Part shown: piece by piece, positions 6,149 through 12,443 of the stretch | Layout: each line of letters opens with the position of its first letter | Numbering within the stretch: position 1 is the stretch's first letter | Origin: an uncultured Erysipelotrichaceae bacterium | GTDB lineage: Bacteria > Bacillota_I > Bacilli_A > Erysipelotrichales > Coprobacillaceae | Assembly (NCBI GenBank): GCA_945981915.1 | Contig: CAMFRJ010000016.1 | Coordinates: 1-12,450 of the forward strand | Length of the DNA stretch: 12,450 nt | Direction of reading: 5' to 3' | The notes under the pieces: model-generated | What the model was told of the DNA's origin: nothing | Databases searched by the model: none | The model's input: only the letters and a program-made list of their open reading frames with translations | Program-made: the position numbers and the translations under genes

Positions 6149-6776
6149 ATTAGATTACAAAAAGAAGTATAAAGAATTATATCAACCTAAAGAGCCAGTT
6201 TTAATAGAAGTACCACCTATTGCATATGCTGTGATAGAAGGATGTGGTGATCCAAACGAAACTGCTTCTTTTCAAGAAGCTATTTCGTTACTTTATGGTT
6301 TGTCTTATATGATAAAAATGGATAAAGATAAACCCAATAGATATTTTGAATATGTTATACCACCATTAGAAGGATTATGGTGGGTAGATAACAGTTGTTT
6401 TGATGGTTTAAATATTCAAGATAAAAATCAATTTCAATGGCTTTTGATGATTAGATTACCAGAGTTTGTAGATGAAATCATTTTCAACCAGGCAAAAGAA
6501 AAATTAAGAAATAAAAAACAAGATGACCATGTCAATAAGTTAGAATTTCGTATTATTGATGAAGGCCTATGCGTACAAACTATGCATATTGGATCTTTTG
6601 ATTTAGAAGCACAAACTATTTTAAATATGAAAAAATATGTTCAAGAGATGGAATATCAAGAAGATATTAATGAAAACCGAAGACATCATGAAATATATCT
6701 TAGTGATTTTCGAAGAACAAAGACAGCTAATCTTAGAACTGTCATAAGACATCCTGTAAAAAAAACATCAGATTAA
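6141..6776 (+). CDS. GyrI-like small-molecule-binding domain protein
   Basis: 211 residues of a soluble GyrI-like (SOUL/AraC effector-binding fold) protein without a DNA-binding domain. Recognisable parts are the N-terminal KELYQPKEPVLIEVPPIAYA with AVIEGCGDPNE, the signature PPLEGLWW (about 77-84), and near the C-terminus the HHEIYLSDFRR segment typical of this subfamily. Such proteins bind aromatic or cationic small molecules; some relatives hydrolyse cyclopropane-containing cytotoxins, but I cannot tell whether this one is a catalyst. I prefer ATG 6141 over the in-frame ATG 6105: the protein then begins at the family's usual MNKLDYKKKYK and overlaps the GNAT stop by 8 bp, the normal layout for coupled genes. 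The ribosome site is weak (GGGAA around 6129-6133), consistent with coupling. It ends in the convergent terminator shared with the P-type ATPase. Confidence 0.85.
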   Translation: MNKLDYKKKYKELYQPKEPVLIEVPPIAYAVIEGCGDPNETASFQEAISLLYGLSYMIKMDKDKPNRYFEYVIPPLEGLWWVDNSCFDGLNIQDKNQFQWLLMIRLPEFVDEIIFNQAKEKLRNKKQDDHVNKLEFRIIDEGLCVQTMHIGSFDLEAQTILNMKKYVQEMEYQEDINENRRHHEIYLSDFRRTKTANLRTVIRHPVKKTSD

Positions 6777-6790
6777 TCTGATGTTTTTTT
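6759..6790. terminator. Bidirectional intrinsic terminator, perfect palindrome, between GyrI-like and P-type ATPase genes
   Basis: A 14-bp perfect stem (6759-6772 with 6777-6790) closes a TTAA loop; the core is CATCAGA/TCTGATG with a run of A on the left and seven T on the right. The TTAA loop is at once the TAA stop of the + gene and the TAA stop of the minus gene (6773-6776). Because the palindrome is coding on both strands, both proteins end in the same five residues, KKTSD. Confidence 0.93.
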
Positions 6791-9124
6791 ATGATGCTTT
6801 TTAATCATAACAATTATAGTATCAAATAGTTTGAAACCAGCCAGGTATGCAGGTTTTGAAAATGTTACCAAAAACATTAATAAGATTGCACCTAAAAAAT
6901 CAATGCTTCCTAAACTTAAAAAATCATGTCCACCAATTAAACATATATATAGCACAAATTGCATGCTATAGATGATTATAAAACGATAAAACGATAAAGG
7001 TGAATAGATATGTTTTAAACCACTATAATAACACCATGCTGTAAGTAGAATACAGATTGTATAGAGTGTGTCCTTATCATATCCAATAATTCTGCCACCG
7101 TTAACAATCAGCGTTGAACTAATTGCAATCATCAACGCAAAAGGAAAAGCATTTTTGAAAACAGTTATTAGAAAATCTCCTGACACTCTGTTAAAATTTG
7201 GTTCATAAGTTAAAAAGAAAGTTGGAATACCAACGCAGCAGCCACTAATAATTGTAAGTTGAATTGGTTCAAATGGATATCCATGACCAAAAATAATTAA
7301 ACCGACAGAGAGTAAGACTGAAAAAATTGTTTTAATTAAATACATTGATGCAGATGCTGTAATATTGTTAATAACACGTCTTCCTTCATGAACGACATGA
7401 GGTAAAGAATCAAAATTGTTATCCAACAAAACGATATTGGCAGTGTTTTTAGCAGCATCACTTCCTGATGCCATAGCAATTGAACAATCAGCAATTTTAA
7501 GAGCTAATACGTCATTAATACCATCACCTGTCATAGCAACAGTATGGTGATGTTTTTGTAAAGCGACAACCATTAATTTTTTTTGTTCAGGAGTCACACG
7601 ACCAAACACAGTATACTTGTTAACAGCATCTTCTATTTCTTCATCTTTTAAAGAAGAGACATCGATATATTGATCATAATGATCAATACCCACACGTTTA
7701 GCGATAAATGATACAGTCACAGGATCATCACCAGAGATGACCTTGATATCAGTTTTTTGTTTTTTAAAATACTGAAGTGTTTCTTTAGCATCTTCTCTAA
7801 TAATATCAGTGAGGATGATGATTCCTAAACATTTCAGATCATTTAATAAGACTTGATTATTATCTAAAATGTGTTGTGAGTAGCCAATTGTTAAAACACG
7901 ATATCCTTGACTTGTGTATTGATAACATGTTTCATATAGCTTTTGATCACCATGAGGAAAGACAAATTGGCAGGCTCCTATATAAACAGTACCATAATTT
8001 TTAAAGGAAACGGCACTATATTTTCTTTCTGAAGAAAAAGGAACGAGTAACCAAGGATTCAAATCGTGATTAGTTTGAAATTTCTCATATAAAGCTAAAG
8101 AAGTCATATTTTTGTCTTCTAAATAGTAATTCACATTTTTTAAAATGTTAATAACATCAAAACTTTGATCAAAGACAATCAAATCTTTGACTTCCATCTT
8201 TCCTTCTGTTAAAGTCCCTGTTTTATCCAAACAAATTGTATCAACTCTCGCTAATGTTTCAATGCAGAATAAATCTTGAACTAAAGTTTGTTTTTTGGCT
8301 AATCTCAAAACACTTAAAGTTAATGCCACGGAAGTTAATAAAACAAGTCCCGATGGTATCATACCTAGAACAGCAGCCACTGTTGAAACGACTGCAGCTT
8401 GTAAGGGTTCCTTTCCAAAAAAGAATTCTTTAGAAAATAGAAGTAAAGCAATAGGAACGATTATGATTGAGATAATCTTTAATATCTTATCCATAGCAAG
8501 ATTGAGTTGTGATTTTTTAGAAATATCTTTTTTAGCTTCTTCAGTAATCTTGTGAATATAATTTTGACTACCCACATGTTCAACATGACAAATGGCTTTT
8601 CCAGAGGTTACAAAACTTCCTGACATCAACTGATCATTTTTTGATTTTTCAATGGCGTCAGATTCTCCAGTTAATAGGGCTTCATTAACTTCCAAATATC
8701 CTTCTAATAAAGTGCAATCAGTAGGAACTTGCATACCATTTGTTAGAATTATTGTGTCGTCTTTGACAATTTGACTGATTGATATACGGATAATTGAATC
8801 GTTTCTGATGACTTCAATAGGATTATCACTCAAAATTTCTAATTTATCTAGTGTTAATTTAGCTTTTATTTCTTGATAGATTCCAGTTAATGTATTAAAA
8901 ATAACGACAAGAATAAACAACATATTTTTATATGAACCTACAAAGAAAACACATGCAAATAAAATAATATTGATTAGGTTAAAAAAAGTAAAAATATTAT
9001 CTGAAAATATTTCTTGATATGATTTTGTAGTTTTTGATGCAATATGATTAATCTCATTTTGTTTCATTCTTTGTTCAACTTCTTCAAAAGTTAGGCCAGT
9101 ATATTCGTTTTCAAATATTTTCAT
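6773..9124 (-). CDS. P-type cation-transporting ATPase (Exp7-like, HAD-IC family)
   Basis: 783 residues, full length for a P-type ATPase with 10 predicted membrane spans. Order: two spans (about 47-82), actuator domain with LTGES (151-155), two spans (about 214-272) with the ion-site motif GMIPSGL (254-260) in the fourth, phosphorylation motif DKTGTLT (D300), nucleotide-binding segment SSERKYSAV (364-372), TGDGIND (532-538), and six C-terminal spans (about 590-770). There is no N-terminal heavy-metal domain, no CPC motif and no His-rich tail, which argues against a Cu, Zn or Cd pump. The IPSGL motif and overall length match the group that includes pneumococcal Exp7, whose ion is not settled; Ca, Mn or Mg are possible. 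The ribosome site is TAGGTGA (9137-9131), 6 nt before the ATG. It is probably monocistronic, divergent from citrate synthase. Confidence 0.92.
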   Translation of the reverse strand: MKIFENEYTGLTFEEVEQRMKQNEINHIASKTTKSYQEIFSDNIFTFFNLINIILFACVFFVGSYKNMLFILVVIFNTLTGIYQEIKAKLTLDKLEILSDNPIEVIRNDSIIRISISQIVKDDTIILTNGMQVPTDCTLLEGYLEVNEALLTGESDAIEKSKNDQLMSGSFVTSGKAICHVEHVGSQNYIHKITEEAKKDISKKSQLNLAMDKILKIISIIIVPIALLLFSKEFFFGKEPLQAAVVSTVAAVLGMIPSGLVLLTSVALTLSVLRLAKKQTLVQDLFCIETLARVDTICLDKTGTLTEGKMEVKDLIVFDQSFDVINILKNVNYYLEDKNMTSLALYEKFQTNHDLNPWLLVPFSSERKYSAVSFKNYGTVYIGACQFVFPHGDQKLYETCYQYTSQGYRVLTIGYSQHILDNNQVLLNDLKCLGIIILTDIIREDAKETLQYFKKQKTDIKVISGDDPVTVSFIAKRVGIDHYDQYIDVSSLKDEEIEDAVNKYTVFGRVTPEQKKLMVVALQKHHHTVAMTGDGINDVLALKIADCSIAMASGSDAAKNTANIVLLDNNFDSLPHVVHEGRRVINNITASASMYLIKTIFSVLLSVGLIIFGHGYPFEPIQLTIISGCCVGIPTFFLTYEPNFNRVSGDFLITVFKNAFPFALMIAISSTLIVNGGRIIGYDKDTLYTICILLTAWCYYSGLKHIYSPLSFYRFIIIYSMQFVLYICLIGGHDFLSLGSIDFLGAILLMFLVTFSKPAYLAGFKLFDTIIVMIKKHHKKTSD

Positions 9125-9161
9125 TTTATGTCACCTACAATTATCGTTTTTCTTATATATA

Positions 9162-9190
9162 ATTGTAAAGGAGTTTCTCTTTTTTGACAA
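9162..9190 (-). promoter_or_regulatory. Predicted sigma-A promoter for the P-type ATPase gene
   Basis: Minus-strand TTGTCA (9190-9185), a 17-bp spacer and TACAAT (9167-9162) form a good promoter with a start near 9155 and a leader of about 30 nt. The -35 box lies in TTGACAA (9184-9190), which also reads TTGACA on the + strand, toward citrate synthase. Confidence 0.65.
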
Positions 9191-9192
9191 TC

Positions 9193-9220
9193 TTATTGTG
9201 TGATAAAAATTGTATACAAT
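9193..9220 (+). promoter_or_regulatory. Possible citrate synthase promoter with palindrome ATTGTATACAAT
   Basis: TTATTG (9193-9198), a 16-bp spacer and TACAAT (9215-9220) is the best spaced + strand candidate. TACAAT is half of a perfect 12-bp palindrome ATTGTATACAAT (9209-9220), which could be an operator covering the -10. A consensus TTGACA (9184-9189) lies upstream but has no -10 at the right distance. If TACAAT is used, transcription would start near 9227, inside the left arm of the downstream stem-loop. Confidence 0.4.
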
Positions 9221-9223
9221 TAT

Positions 9224-9263
9224 CCCAAAATGTGTTAATATATTGCTAACACTATATTTTGGG
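9224..9263 (+). promoter_or_regulatory. Stem-loop in the citrate synthase leader reaching into the ribosome binding site
   Basis: CCCAAAAT (9224-9231) pairs with ATTTTGGG (9256-9263), and GTGTTA (9232-9237) pairs with TAACAC (9247-9252), leaving a TAT bulge and a 9-nt loop: 14 bp in all. The three terminal G residues belong to the ribosome site GGGGGTG (9261-9267), 5 nt before the start codon. In RNA the hairpin would partly mask that site; as DNA the GTGTTA/TAACAC dyad could be an operator. I recognise no known riboswitch. Confidence 0.6.
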
Positions 9264-9272
9264 GGTGCATTT

Positions 9273-10607
9273 ATGAGTGAATTTATTGATTATGTTTTCA
9301 AAAGAAGTGAAACATTAAATAAAATTGATAACAGTTTATATAAGAAATATGATGTAAAAAATGGATTAAGAAACGAAGATGGGACTGGTGTCTTGGTTGG
9401 TTTAACGAGAATTTCAGATGTTGTCGGATACAAAAAGGAAAACGGTAAAAAAATTGATACTGCAGGGAAATTGTATTATCGAGGAGTTAAGGTTTCAGAT
9501 TTAATTAATGGTCATAATCCAAAAAATAGATTTTTATTTGAAGAAGCATGCTTTTTGATCTTATTTGGATATTTGCCAAATAAAGATGAATTAGAAGCTT
9601 TTAAAAAGGAACTTGCAAATCGCTATGAATTACCAATTAATTACTTAAATGTGCGTTTATTATCTTTTCCGATGCAAAATATGATGAATAAGCTACAACA
9701 GGAAGTTTTAATGTTATACACATATGATCAAAATCCTGATGATGTGACACCTGAAGGAACATTGGATAAAGGTTTAGATTTGATTGCAAAAATTCCACAG
9801 ATCGTGTGTTATTCTTATCGTAGTAAAGTCCATTATTTTGATAATGAAAGTTTATTTATTCATCCAATTAGAACAGATTTTTCAATTGCAGAAAATATTT
9901 TGCAGATGCTAAGAATAGATCAGCAATTTACACCTACTGAAGCAAGTGTATTGGATATGTGTCTTGTTTTACATGCTGATCACGGGGGAGGAAACAACTC
10001 TACATTTACAAACGTTGTTATGTCGTCTACTGGGACAGATATTTATTCATGTTTTGCTGGTGCAATCGGTTCATTGAAAGGTCCAAAACATGGAGGTGCT
10101 AATTTAGCAGTTGCCAAACAAATGAAACTTGTTATTAATGAAATTGGTTTACAAGCAACTGATGAACAGATACTTGAAATCATACGACGTATTTTAGATA
10201 AAGATTTTAATGATAAAACAGGATTGGTTTATGGAATTGGACATGCAGTTTATACTTTAAGCGATCCAAGATGTCAGATTTTATCACAAAAATGTAGAGA
10301 ACTTGCAATAGAAAAAGGTAGAGTCAACGAATATGAATTTTATCATCGTTTTGAAAATATCGCAATTCAAGAAATTAAAGACCGTAAGGGTATTAACGTT
10401 TGTGCAAATATTGATTTTTATAGTGGCCTTGTTTATGACATGTTAGGTATTCCTAAAGACCTTTATACATTATTATTCGTTATTGGTCGTTCAGTAGGGT
10501 GGGTTGCTCATAATATTGAAAACAAACTCTATTCTGGTAAAATCATTCGTCCTGCTGGTAAATATGTTGGGGATAATAAAAAATACGTTAAATTGGAAGA
10601 TAGATAA
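9273..10607 (+). CDS. gltA: Citrate synthase (citrate/2-methylcitrate synthase family)
   Basis: 444 residues. It condenses acetyl-CoA and oxaloacetate to citrate in the cytoplasm; in a fermentative Firmicute this usually feeds 2-oxoglutarate and glutamate synthesis. The catalytic triad of the family is visible: H263 in GPKHGGAN, H314 in GIGHAVYTLSDPR and D371 in NIDFYSG. HADHGGGNNSTF (234-245) and GRSVGWVAH (395-403) are the substrate- and CoA-binding segments. The start at 9273 follows an unusual GGGGGTG ribosome site by 5 nt; the same frame is open further upstream to a TTG at 9210, but that extension encodes the leader hairpin and resembles no family N-terminus. Members with 2-methylcitrate synthase activity cannot be separated by eye, but no prp genes are nearby, so citrate is favoured. 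It is divergent from the P-type ATPase and convergent with ilvE. Confidence 0.93.
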   Translation: MSEFIDYVFKRSETLNKIDNSLYKKYDVKNGLRNEDGTGVLVGLTRISDVVGYKKENGKKIDTAGKLYYRGVKVSDLINGHNPKNRFLFEEACFLILFGYLPNKDELEAFKKELANRYELPINYLNVRLLSFPMQNMMNKLQQEVLMLYTYDQNPDDVTPEGTLDKGLDLIAKIPQIVCYSYRSKVHYFDNESLFIHPIRTDFSIAENILQMLRIDQQFTPTEASVLDMCLVLHADHGGGNNSTFTNVVMSSTGTDIYSCFAGAIGSLKGPKHGGANLAVAKQMKLVINEIGLQATDEQILEIIRRILDKDFNDKTGLVYGIGHAVYTLSDPRCQILSQKCRELAIEKGRVNEYEFYHRFENIAIQEIKDRKGINVCANIDFYSGLVYDMLGIPKDLYTLLFVIGRSVGWVAHNIENKLYSGKIIRPAGKYVGDNKKYVKLEDR

Positions 10608-10609
10608 TG

Positions 10610-10647
10610 AAAAAGGTATTGATACAATTATGTTCAATACCTTTTTT
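10610..10647 (+). terminator. Intrinsic terminator of the citrate synthase gene
   Basis: A 13-bp stem (10610-10622 with 10634-10646), core GGTATTGA/TCAATACC, with an 11-nt loop, is followed by T at 10642-10647. It begins 3 bases after the stop codon. Confidence 0.88.
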
Positions 10648-10652
10648 ATCTT

Positions 10653-10674
10653 AAAAAAGCCGATTTCGGCTTTT
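10653..10674 (-). terminator. Intrinsic terminator of ilvE
   Basis: On the minus strand an 8-bp stem AAAAGCCG/CGGCTTTT (10674-10667 with 10662-10655) with a 4-nt loop is followed by a run of T, the complement of A 10653-10658. It overlaps the ilvE stop codon (10675-10673). Unlike the other convergent junctions, the two genes here have separate terminators. Confidence 0.85.
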
Positions 10675-11701
10675 ATTCTTTAATAACTTTGATCCATCCT
10701 TCAGGTGCTTCAATTCTTCCCATTTGAATTCCTGTTAATGTATCATATAGTTTTTTAGTGATAGGACCCATTTCTTCCATTCCACTTGGGAAACAGATTT
10801 CTTTTCCATGATCATTAATTTTGCCAACAGGTGAAATAACAGCAGCAGTACCGCATAATCCACATTCAGCAAAATCTTTCACTTCATCGAAATAAACTTC
10901 TCTTTCTTCAACTTCTAATCCTAGATATTCTTTTGCAACATACATTAAAGAGCGTCTTGTGATAGAAGGTAAGATACTATCAGATTTTGGAGTCACAACT
11001 TTTCCATCTTTTGTAACAAAAATAAAGTTAGCTCCACCAGTTTCTTCAACTTTTGTTCTTGTTGCAGCATCTAAGTACATATTTTCATCAAAACCTTGTC
11101 TATGGGCATCCATGATTGGATATAAACTCATCGCATAGTTTAAACCAGCTTTGATATGACCAGTTCCATGAGGAGCAGCTCTATCATAATCGCTGACTCT
11201 AATTGTAATTGGTTTGACACCACCTTTAAAATAAGGACCAACAGGAGTTACAAATACTCTAAATTGATATTCGCTTGCAGGTTTTACACCAATAACTGGA
11301 TCACTACCAAACATAAATGGACGAATATATAATGTAGCACCAGATCCATATGGAGGAACATAATCAATATTTGCTTTAACAACCTCTTCAATTGCTTCGA
11401 CCCATTTATCTTCAGGATAGACAGGCATTTCCAATCTTTGACATGTCTTAGCCATACGACTTGCATTTAAGTCAGGACGGAAACAAACAATTTTTCCATC
11501 TTCAGTCGTATATGCTTTTAATCCTTCAAAACATGTTTGGGCATATTGAAGAACACACGCACATTCACTAATAACGACCTTGTCATCATTTGTTATTTTG
11601 CCTTCTTCCCAAGCACCATCTTTATAATTTGCGACAAATCTTGCTTCAGTAGGTATATAACCAAAACCAATATTTGACCAATCAATATCTTTTTTTGCCA
11701 T
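10673..11701 (-). CDS. ilvE: Branched-chain amino acid aminotransferase
   Basis: 342 residues, a fold-type IV PLP enzyme of the longer (type II, about 340-360 aa) bacterial/eukaryotic BCAT group. It transfers amino groups between leucine, isoleucine or valine and 2-oxoglutarate in the cytoplasm. Visible hallmarks are QTCFEGLKAY (55-64), RPDLNASRMA (75-84), LYIRPFMFGSD (124-134), the PLP lysine K184 in GHIKAGLNYAMSL, the phosphate-binding ETGGANFIFV and CGTAAVISPVG near the C-terminus. It also has a C-x-x-C (ECGLCGTA), reminiscent of the redox-sensitive pair of mammalian BCATs. The ribosome site AGGAAG (11715-11710) lies 8 nt before the ATG. It has its own strong promoter and a roughly 78-nt leader with a hairpin. 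Codons look somewhat less A/T-biased than its neighbours, suggesting good expression. Its glutamate/2-oxoglutarate chemistry links it to the citrate synthase next door. Confidence 0.95.
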   Translation of the reverse strand: MAKKDIDWSNIGFGYIPTEARFVANYKDGAWEEGKITNDDKVVISECACVLQYAQTCFEGLKAYTTEDGKIVCFRPDLNASRMAKTCQRLEMPVYPEDKWVEAIEEVVKANIDYVPPYGSGATLYIRPFMFGSDPVIGVKPASEYQFRVFVTPVGPYFKGGVKPITIRVSDYDRAAPHGTGHIKAGLNYAMSLYPIMDAHRQGFDENMYLDAATRTKVEETGGANFIFVTKDGKVVTPKSDSILPSITRRSLMYVAKEYLGLEVEEREVYFDEVKDFAECGLCGTAAVISPVGKINDHGKEICFPSGMEEMGPITKKLYDTLTGIQMGRIEAPEGWIKVIKE

Positions 11702-11728
11702 TTTTCTTACTTCCTTTCCCTAAATAGA

Positions 11729-11754
11729 GTTATGTAAAGTGGGATATACATAAC
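11729..11754 (-). promoter_or_regulatory. Leader stem-loop upstream of ilvE
   Basis: In the predicted ilvE transcript GTTATGTA (11754-11747) pairs perfectly with TACATAAC (11736-11729) around a 10-nt loop TATCCCACTT. The loop TCCC can also pair with GGGA (11720-11717), just before the AGGAAG ribosome site, which would make a small pseudoknot. It is too short for a T-box and matches no riboswitch I know. Confidence 0.45.
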
Positions 11755-11785
11755 AATTTTCAATAATAATATTTATCTTACACCA

Positions 11786-11814
11786 ATTTTACGCTTGTCT
11801 AGGATATGTGTCAA
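11786..11814 (-). promoter_or_regulatory. Predicted sigma-A promoter for ilvE
   Basis: Minus-strand TTGACA (11814-11809), an exact 17-bp spacer and TAAAAT (11791-11786) form a near-consensus promoter with a start near 11779. The 146-bp gap between ilvE and the upstream hydrolase holds this promoter, the leader hairpin and an all-A/T 10-bp inverted repeat (11814-11823 with 11842-11851) that overlaps the hydrolase stop but lacks the GC core of a terminator. Confidence 0.8.
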
Positions 11815-11847
11815 TAATAATTTCATTAACAAAATAATAGAAAATTA

Positions 11848-12369
11848 TTATATCACATGAAATTGTAAATTTTTTAGAATATCAAGTGCTTTTTCTTGCA
11901 TTTGTAAATCATTACTTGAAATTCCTCTAGTATCAATATATATATCAACTTCAGGTAAAGCTGCTTTACATATAATTGCATTAGAAATAACACAAATATT
12001 TGATACAATCCCAACAAGAACAATTTGTTCATACTGTTTATCTTTTAAATAATTACCTAACTCCAAAGAACCAAAACCAGGTTTATAGATGCAATGATCT
12101 TCAGGTTTTCTCTTTTTACTGACTTGACCATACAGTTTCCAACCTTCACTATTTTCAATACAATGCTTGATTGGTAAATTTTTTCCTTCTTGCGTTTCAA
12201 GATAGTTAGTACTATGAGTATCAAAAGTGAATAAAACATCATTATTATTTTTATGGAATTGATCAATTAATTCACTAATGTAATCATCTAATTGAATGGC
12301 AGCTTCAAATCCTAAACTTCCATCAACAAAATCTTTTTGATAATCTACTACAATTAATAGTTTTTTCAT
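11848..12369 (-). CDS. Isochorismatase/nicotinamidase-superfamily cysteine hydrolase
   Basis: 173 residues, a single isochorismatase-like alpha/beta domain. The catalytic Asp-Lys-Cys triad is visible: D9 in LIVVDYQKDFVDG, K96 in YKPGFGS and C126 in GIVSNICVISNA, which includes the family's cis-peptide segment. D50 and H52 (FTFDTH) and H69 (PIKHC) match three of the four metal ligands of nicotinamidases; the second His of that set is not clearly present, being Y56 or E58 here. Nicotinamidase (nicotinamide to nicotinate, NAD salvage) is a plausible activity, but other amide hydrolyses are possible. The start ATG 12369 is preceded by AAAGGAAG (12385-12378) at 8 nt. It has its own promoter; with no clear terminator after it, some read-through into ilvE is possible. 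Confidence 0.88.
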   Translation of the reverse strand: MKKLLIVVDYQKDFVDGSLGFEAAIQLDDYISELIDQFHKNNNDVLFTFDTHSTNYLETQEGKNLPIKHCIENSEGWKLYGQVSKKRKPEDHCIYKPGFGSLELGNYLKDKQYEQIVLVGIVSNICVISNAIICKAALPEVDIYIDTRGISSNDLQMQEKALDILKNLQFHVI

Positions 12370-12400
12370 TGTCTAGTCTTCCTTTACTTAATATAAGCAT

Positions 12401-12428
12401 ATTTTAACATATATGTTGACTTTGTAAA
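12401..12428 (-). promoter_or_regulatory. Predicted sigma-A promoter for the cysteine hydrolase gene
   Basis: Minus-strand TTTACA (12428-12423), a 16-bp spacer and TAAAAT (12406-12401) give a start near 12394 and a leader of about 25 nt. Confidence 0.6.
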
Positions 12429-12443
12429 GATATGTTATATAAT
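12416..12443 (+). promoter_or_regulatory. Strong predicted promoter reading out of the window to the right
   Basis: TTGACT (12416-12421), a 16-bp spacer and consensus TATAAT (12438-12443) on the + strand. It overlaps the minus-strand promoter of the hydrolase gene, so the two probably compete. The gene it serves lies beyond base 12450. Confidence 0.6.

Noticed and set aside
6105..6776. GyrI-like gene starting at ATG 6105
   Set aside because: It would add 12 lysine-rich residues that merely read the GNAT coding sequence in another frame; ATG 6141 gives the standard N-terminus and coupled overlap.
8236..8555. Two small + strand open frames inside the P-type ATPase gene
   Set aside because: Antisense shadows with no ribosome site and no recognisable protein features.
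9232..9252. CcpA cre site upstream of citrate synthase
   Set aside because: The GTGTTA/TAACAC dyad has the wrong spacing and lacks the central CG of cre sites.
9210..10607. Citrate synthase starting at TTG 9210
   Set aside because: The extension translates the palindrome and leader hairpin; GGGGGTG plus ATG 9273 fits the family start.
11702..11847. T-box or known amino acid riboswitch upstream of ilvE
   Set aside because: The predicted leader is only about 78 nt, has no T-box sequence and no terminator/antiterminator pair.
11814..11851. Terminator after the cysteine hydrolase gene
   Set aside because: The 10-bp inverted repeat is all A/T with an 18-nt loop and no GC core; it is unlikely to stop transcription efficiently.
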